From: Chitinophagaceae bacterium
GTDB taxonomy: Bacteria; Bacteroidota; Bacteroidia; Chitinophagales; Chitinophagaceae
Assembly (NCBI GenBank): GCA_020846105.1
Contig: JADLEN010000113.1
Location: 1 to 11,028 of the forward strand
Direction of reading: 5' to 3'
Length of the DNA stretch: 11,028 nt
Part shown: piece by piece, positions 7,588 to 11,028 of the stretch
Layout: each line of letters begins with the position of its first letter
How positions within the stretch are numbered: the stretch's first letter is position 1
Notes under the pieces: generated by a model
What the model saw: the letters and a program-made list of their open reading frames with translations, nothing else
Databases searched by the model: none
Told to the model about the DNA's origin: nothing
Position numbers and translations under genes: made by a program

Positions 7588-7606
7588 GTATGAAATGATT
7601 TTTTTC

Positions 7607-7634
7607 TTGATTGTGGGTAAATACTTTAGATTTG
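7607..7634 (+). promoter_or_regulatory. Predicted promoter of the two-gene cassette
   Basis: TTG (7607-7609), 17 bases, then TAGATTTG (7627-7634), an exact TAnnTTTG match. The transcript would have an AT-rich leader of about 105 bases before the ATG at 7745. The promoter lies inside the repeat-bounded segment, so the cassette carries its own expression signal. Confidence 0.5.
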
Positions 7635-7744
7635 TAGATGTTTACTGTTTGTCAATGTGCCTCTAAAACTAAAAGTAAATTTCTTCGTTACGATTTGTGT
7701 ATCTAATTTAGAGAAAAATAATAATTAAAAACTTAAGAAATAAA

Positions 7745-8893
7745 ATGTCAACTCATAAAGATTTCCTAGCACCAAGATTGACTGGAAAACGGTTTGAAGA
7801 TCATAGTATTCCTTTAGAATTACTTGAAGACTTTGCTGCTTTCGAGCAACTTTTAATTGAGATGGCAAAAGTTATTTATCTCGAAAAAAATGATAATAGG
7901 CAAAGAGTCCCTCGAGGTTTTGAAGAAAGTGTATCCCTAAAACTCTACGCAATTGGTGAGGGTAGCGCAATACCAAAAATCGCATTGATTTATGCATTAG
8001 CTACTGCCAAATTAGCTACTCCTACTTTAGAGTTGTTCCCTGACGCAAATTATGCTTGTTTTGAAGAAGCTAGGGACAGGATTTATAATGGTATTGATGC
8101 AGCCAATACTGGAGCGAATATAACAGAATTTATACCCGAAAATCTACTAGGCTTTTTTAACAAAATAGGAAAAAGACTTAAAGATGATGAAGCTATAGAT
8201 TTTGATTCTTCATCTGATAAAACATTAAAGCTCGATCGTGCAACGAGAAAAAAACTTGTTTTAGCATCATCAAAAATCAAGCAAGTAACCGAGGAAACAA
8301 ATATAATTGCGTCAATCCCCGAAGCAGATAAAAGTAAACATACCTTTACTATTTTAGTGAATGGCTTGCAAAGAATTAATGCAGAGATACCTGAAGCGCA
8401 TTACGAAACAATACTTAAAGCATTTAATGACTATGAAAAAAATTGCAAAGTCTCCGTCAAAGGCATAGGGCGATTCAATCAGTTCGATAAGTTAGAAAGT
8501 TTTGAATCAATTGAACAAATTTCTATAATCGATCCGTTAGATGTAATCTACCGATTAGATGAAATCTCTTTATTGGAAGATGGTTGGTTAAACGGTGAAG
8601 GAGTAGCACCCACAAAAGATGGTTTAGACTGGTTCGCTAATATGTTCGAAGGCAACTTTGACAAGAACCTTCCATTACCTTTTATTTTCCCAACCCCTGA
8701 AGGTGGAATTCAGGCAGAATGGTCATTAGATGGTTATGACATTTCGTTAAATATCAATTTAGAATCAAAAGACTCAAATTATCACGAACTCAATTTTTTA
8801 AACGATGCAGATATCGAATTGAAATTCGCACTCGGCAACCCAGAAGATTGGAGAAAATTGAATTTGACATTAAATAAACTAGTGAATTTATAA
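7745..8893 (+). CDS. Conserved hypothetical protein, first gene of a coupled two-gene cassette
   Basis: 382 residues, no signal peptide or membrane segment, acidic, probably cytoplasmic. The N-terminal half is mostly helical (EDFAAFEQLLIEMAKVIYLE) and holds the word SVSLKLYAIGEGSAIPKIAL (63-82). A middle region (about 165-240) mixes helix and strand. The C-terminal part has the most distinctive motifs: LLEDGWLNGEGVAP (277-289), DGLDWFANMF (292-301) and FPTPEGGIQAEWS (315-327), followed by strand-rich YDISLNINLE. I recall the D-GWL-GEG-AP and PTPEGG-AEWS motifs from uncharacterised proteins in scattered bacterial lineages, usually next to a small partner like the one here; no function is known to me. 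The stop and the next start overlap (TAATG), so the two products are probably made together and may interact. The gene is more AT-rich than its neighbours and lies between inverted repeats, which fits acquisition as a unit. Confidence 0.85.
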   Translation: MSTHKDFLAPRLTGKRFEDHSIPLELLEDFAAFEQLLIEMAKVIYLEKNDNRQRVPRGFEESVSLKLYAIGEGSAIPKIALIYALATAKLATPTLELFPDANYACFEEARDRIYNGIDAANTGANITEFIPENLLGFFNKIGKRLKDDEAIDFDSSSDKTLKLDRATRKKLVLASSKIKQVTEETNIIASIPEADKSKHTFTILVNGLQRINAEIPEAHYETILKAFNDYEKNCKVSVKGIGRFNQFDKLESFESIEQISIIDPLDVIYRLDEISLLEDGWLNGEGVAPTKDGLDWFANMFEGNFDKNLPLPFIFPTPEGGIQAEWSLDGYDISLNINLESKDSNYHELNFLNDADIELKFALGNPEDWRKLNLTLNKLVNL

Positions 8894-9285
8894 TGGAAAA
8901 AAATACACTACTACATAGACAAGTAAATCCTAGTTTTGTGCAGGCCGAATGTGTTTCATCGCAAGTTTTTTCTGTAACATCTCAAACCTTTAAACCAACG
9001 CCAAAGGATAATTTAAAACTTTCGGTTTACAATGGTGAAAAATATACTGCTGAAGATTCATTTGCTCATTTTAAAACGCAAGGTTATCAAAGTGCTGGAG
9101 TTTTGTCTTTAGAGGTTTCGGAGTGTGATAATGAATCTTTGCCTGTTGTGGAAGACAATCATCCTTTTGATGGTCACACTTATGTCGATTTTAACGCACT
9201 CACTAATTCTGCAATCGAGAAAAAAGCAAAGAAGCTTAAAAAATATGCTCTCGATCGTGGTTGGCAACATAGTCCTATAAAATAA
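8893..9285 (+). CDS. Conserved hypothetical protein, second gene of the coupled cassette
   Basis: 130 residues, no signal peptide or membrane segment. It starts at the ATG overlapping the previous stop by one base, a sign of translational coupling. The motifs LLHRQVNPSFVQ (6-17), SQTFKPTPKDNLKLSVYNGE, SFAHFKTQGYQSAGV and HPFDGHTYVDF, and a basic C-terminal helix (EKKAKKLKKYALDRGW), match a small protein family I remember only as the partner of the upstream type. The pattern 'RQ-hydrophilic-PSFVQ...F-PTPKD...LSVY-G' is the hallmark. A near-duplication, SSQVFSV then TSQTFK, sits at about residues 22-33. Function is unknown; a small partner, adaptor or inhibitor of the larger protein is possible but unproven. 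The same AT-rich composition as the first gene supports a shared origin. The right inverted repeat begins about 20 bases after its stop. Confidence 0.85.
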   Translation: MEKNTLLHRQVNPSFVQAECVSSQVFSVTSQTFKPTPKDNLKLSVYNGEKYTAEDSFAHFKTQGYQSAGVLSLEVSECDNESLPVVEDNHPFDGHTYVDFNALTNSAIEKKAKKLKKYALDRGWQHSPIK

Positions 9286-9305
9286 TTACTGGCTTGCCGA
9301 AGCCT

Positions 9306-9408
9306 AGCCCCAGTTCGCCGTAGTATGTCTCGCTGTTGGGCGTAGAGTGTAGTAAAGCCTTGCAGCAAAGCCCTCTAGGTCCTTCGTAAATTGCAGTCTC
9401 CTGACTGC
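9306..9408 (-). repeat. About 100-bp repeat, right copy of an inverted pair
   Basis: Reverse-complement partner of 7491-7587. Its hairpin GCAGTC-TCCT-GACTGC is at 9393-9408, so on the minus strand the loop reads AGGA against GGGA in the left copy. With the hairpin repeat at 9424-9504 it fills most of the 261 bases between the cassette and ccmB. It may also act as the cassette's transcript end, though no T-run follows the stem. Confidence 0.75.
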
Positions 9409-9423
9409 CACACAAACTATAAA

Positions 9424-9504
9424 ATCTTTTGCCCCTTTTTCTGGGCTATAGATAGCCGCGGAAAGCGTGGTGCCGCATTTTTGGGCGGCAGGCCCCCCAA
9501 AAAA
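9424..9504 (-). repeat. Dispersed hairpin repeat, copy 2 (inverted relative to copy 1)
   Basis: Read on the minus strand it begins TTTTTTGGGGGGC, has the stem TGCCGC/GCGGCA (9485-9490 with 9471-9476), then ACCACGCTTTCCGCGGCTATC and ends GGGGCAAAAGAT. This follows copy 1 (5583-5680) element by element, with a shorter interior that lacks the TTCGACAAGC word. Confidence 0.7.
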
Positions 9505-9546
9505 TCAATTGTGCATTGTATTATAGGCAAGTATGTGTGCCAAGCA

Positions 9547-10203
9547 TTACTCTCGCCAAAGAAATGGGAAGAGGATAAGGCTGAGGATGATGACAAGTAG
9601 GATGAGCATGGCAAGGACGCCTGCTAGCTGCCACCAACCGGCTTGGTACACAGGCATAATGGCTTTGGTGGCTAGCTTGCTGAGTATCATGAGTACTGGT
9701 GTGATAACGGGAAAGCCGAGAATGGCCATGAGTGCGGCGTTTTGGCCTGCTTTGGCGGCTATGGCAGACAGAAAGGTGAAGACCGTGGAAAGGGCGGTGC
9801 TGCCCAGGAGGGCTACGAGTAAGAAAAGGCCTGTTTGCTGCAAGGGGTTGCCAAGCATGACCATAAATAATAGGAGGCTGAGGAGGCTGATGAAGAGCTG
9901 AAGGCCTAGGTTGTAGATGATTTTTGCGGCCATAAAATCGGTGGGGCTGGCTATGCTGTAGTAGTAGCGGTAGCGGGCGGCCGACTCTTGCAAGAAGCTT
10001 TTGGCCACAGAGTTTACGGTGACAAAAAGCTGTATGAGCCAAAAGAGTGCGTTCCAGACTTTGGGCTCGGGCTGGCCGTGCATCATATACACTGCAAATA
10101 TGGTAGAGCCTACGTAAAGGAGTACACCAAAGAGGGTGTGTTTTTGGCGCCATTCTATGGTGGCGTCTTTGCGTATAAGGCTGGCGATGTGCTGTATGTT
10201 CAT
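9547..10203 (-). CDS. ccmB: CcmB-type heme exporter permease (cytochrome c maturation)
   Basis: 218 residues, the usual CcmB length. CcmB is the ABC-2-type membrane subunit that works with the ATPase CcmA (CcmABCD) to release heme-loaded CcmE during c-type cytochrome maturation at the inner membrane. Six hydrophobic segments are visible, near residues 22-41, 49-66, 94-117, 124-148, 157-175 and 191-214. The family pattern is clear: IRKDATIEWRQK at 10-21, WLIQLFVTVNSVAKSFLQE at 55-73, the RYRYYYSIASP segment (78-87), GNPL and the GFPVITPVLM stretch (163-172). The start is the ATG at 10203, which gives the short amphipathic N-terminus seen in the family. No ccmA, ccmC or ccmE lies beside it in this window; downstream are repeats and the foreign-looking cassette. 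It probably has its own promoter, since a strong terminator stands between it and the upstream gene. Confidence 0.88.
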   Translation of the reverse strand: MNIQHIASLIRKDATIEWRQKHTLFGVLLYVGSTIFAVYMMHGQPEPKVWNALFWLIQLFVTVNSVAKSFLQESAARYRYYYSIASPTDFMAAKIIYNLGLQLFISLLSLLLFMVMLGNPLQQTGLFLLVALLGSTALSTVFTFLSAIAAKAGQNAALMAILGFPVITPVLMILSKLATKAIMPVYQAGWWQLAGVLAMLILLVIILSLILFPFLWRE

Positions 10204-10212
10204 AGTGCTGCG

Positions 10213-10220
10213 CTAAGGTA
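10213..10220 (-). promoter_or_regulatory. Possible -7 box for ccmB
   Basis: Minus-strand TACCTTAG, one mismatch from TAnnTTTG, ten bases before the ATG. The leader would be only a few bases. It overlaps the edge of the terminator region of the preceding gene. Confidence 0.3.
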
Positions 10221-10224
10221 GGCG

Positions 10225-10278
10225 AAAAAAGAAATGCACACAAAAACCAGTTGGGTTTTTTGTGTGCATTTCTTTTTT
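10225..10278 (-). terminator. Strong intrinsic terminator after the T9SS-sorted protein
   Basis: A long stem of about 24 bp with one bulge: AAAAAAGAAATGCACAC on one arm, GTGTGCATTTCTTTTTT on the other, with the small loop near 10249-10252. It starts 13 bases after the stop codon at 10292 and ends in a T-run on the minus strand, insulating ccmB from upstream transcription. Confidence 0.85.
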
Positions 10279-10291
10279 GTAGTTGTGGGTA

Positions 10292-11028
10292 TTATTCTAT
10301 TATAAGCTTGCTGCTAAGTGGGCGGGCACCTGTGGCGGTAATACGCACTTCGTAGATGCCTTTGGCTAGTGGGCTACAGTCGTACTGGTGTACAAAGCTG
10401 CCATTGACTAGTGGTATGCTGTTGGCCATTACTACCTGGCCTAGCACGTTGATAATGCTTACCTGTATGCTGCTGCCTGCTATGCCTGTGCCTTGTAGGG
10501 TGGTGCTGGCCTTGGTGGGGTTGGGGTATAGTTGGTAGCCTGCACTACGAAACACATCGTTGATACCATTGGGTATGTAGGGGAAAATGCTAGAAGTGTT
10601 GGCGCAGCCATTAGCGTCGGTAACGGCTACGGTATAGTCGCCAGCAAGGCTAGGCATGTAGGTGGCTGCTGTAGCACCAGGTATCAGAATACCGTTGCGG
10701 TACCACTGCCATGTAATAGCCGACGAACCTACGGCAGTAAGCGTGCCACCTAGGGCGGTGATGAAAATAGAAGGGTTGGGGCGTACGATCACGTAAGCTG
10801 TTTTGGTAAAGGAAGAAGTGCCAAGTGCGTTGGTAGCTACAAGTGTTACAGGGTATGCGCCTGGGCTAGGGTAGCTAATGGTCACTACTTTGGCTGTGGC
10901 TGTAGATGGGAAGCCACCGGGGAAGGTCCAATCGATACTGGTAGCATTGAGTGTAGAGTCGTAAAAGGTAACGGACTGGCCCGAGCAGATGGTGTCTTTA
11001 TCGGCCTCGAAATCTACGGCAGGGGTCA
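10292..11028 (-). CDS. Secreted PKD/Ig-like protein with T9SS C-terminal sorting domain, C-terminal part
   Basis: 245 codons are visible and the frame stays open to the window edge, so the start is missing. The first visible part, about 80 residues (PAVDFEADKDTICSGQSVTF, IDWTFPGGFPST, SYPSPGAYPVTLVATNALG), is a PKD-type beta-sandwich. An Ig-like stretch follows (ITWQWYRNGILIPGATAATY, GDYTVAVTDANGC). The last 75 or so residues are a type IX secretion sorting domain: YQLYPNPTKASTTLQ, VSIINVLGQVV, SPLAKGIYEVRI, KLIIE. T9SS exports such proteins through the outer membrane and attaches them to the surface or releases them. The catalytic or binding part, if any, lies outside the window, so the function is unknown; peptidase or adhesin are common partners of this architecture. 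Ends in TAA, followed by the terminator at 10225-10278. Confidence 0.85.
   Translation of the reverse strand, partial: TPAVDFEADKDTICSGQSVTFYDSTLNATSIDWTFPGGFPSTATAKVVTISYPSPGAYPVTLVATNALGTSSFTKTAYVIVRPNPSIFITALGGTLTAVGSSAITWQWYRNGILIPGATAATYMPSLAGDYTVAVTDANGCANTSSIFPYIPNGINDVFRSAGYQLYPNPTKASTTLQGTGIAGSSIQVSIINVLGQVVMANSIPLVNGSFVHQYDCSPLAKGIYEVRITATGARPLSSKLIIE

Noticed and set aside
6877..7593. Plus-strand 238-residue open frame beginning LTSKFSHLTSK
   Set aside because: It runs through the array, the HTH gene in another frame and the left repeat. No domain is seen; the HTH frame explains the region better.
9391..9614. Short open frames on both strands (LQSPDC..., GGLPPKNAAPRFPRL-like)
   Set aside because: These read through the two repeat families; similar words appear wherever the repeats occur, here also near 7491 and 5583.
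9521..10243. Minus-strand 240-residue open frame, Pro/His/Arg-rich
   Set aside because: It is an out-of-frame shadow of ccmB with no hydrophobic segments or family motifs.

Overview
The window looks like chromosome from a member of the Bacteroidota, probably a Chitinophagaceae- or Sphingobacteriia-like organism. Four things point there: a type IX secretion (T9SS) C-terminal sorting tail, -7 promoter boxes of the TAnnTTTG type upstream of several genes, an FadL-like outer-membrane protein of the Bacteroidota kind, and an archaeal/eukaryote-type prolyl-tRNA synthetase. The assignment rests on sequence recognition only.

Layout. Positions 1-1765 (minus): a secreted, strongly low-complexity N/G/Y-rich protein followed by the N-terminal part of an outer-membrane protein, probably one transcript. 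Divergent from it is proS (1879-3360, plus), complete in length but cut by a single in-frame TGA at 2866-2868; a strong terminator follows it. A short dispersed repeat (about 3443-3561) separates it from a minus-strand Nramp metal transporter fused to a universal stress protein domain (3583-5463). A gene-free stretch with a hairpin repeat (5583-5680) leads to an unrecognised 322-residue protein (5790-6758, minus).

Positions 6864-7435 hold eight head-to-tail 21-bp repeats that end just before the promoter and start of a small Cro/C1-type helix-turn-helix gene (7088-7435), which looks like a self-contained regulatory unit. Then comes an AT-rich cassette of two translationally coupled genes (7745-8893 and 8893-9285). 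It belongs to a widespread pair of unknown function as far as I can recall, and it lies between two inverted copies of a roughly 100-bp repeat (7491-7587 and 9306-9408). A second copy of the hairpin repeat (9424-9504) abuts the right side. On the far side, on the minus strand, are ccmB (heme exporter permease, 9547-10203) and the C-terminal part of a PKD/Ig-like T9SS-secreted protein (10292-11028), with a strong terminator between them.

Housekeeping functions (proS, mntH, ccmB) sit at about 50% GC by spot count. The two-gene cassette is visibly more AT-rich (two 60-base lines counted by hand gave 40% and 32%), which fits horizontal acquisition. The best candidates for undescribed biology are the repeat-flanked two-gene cassette, the 21-bp operator-like array with its HTH gene, and the interrupted proS.
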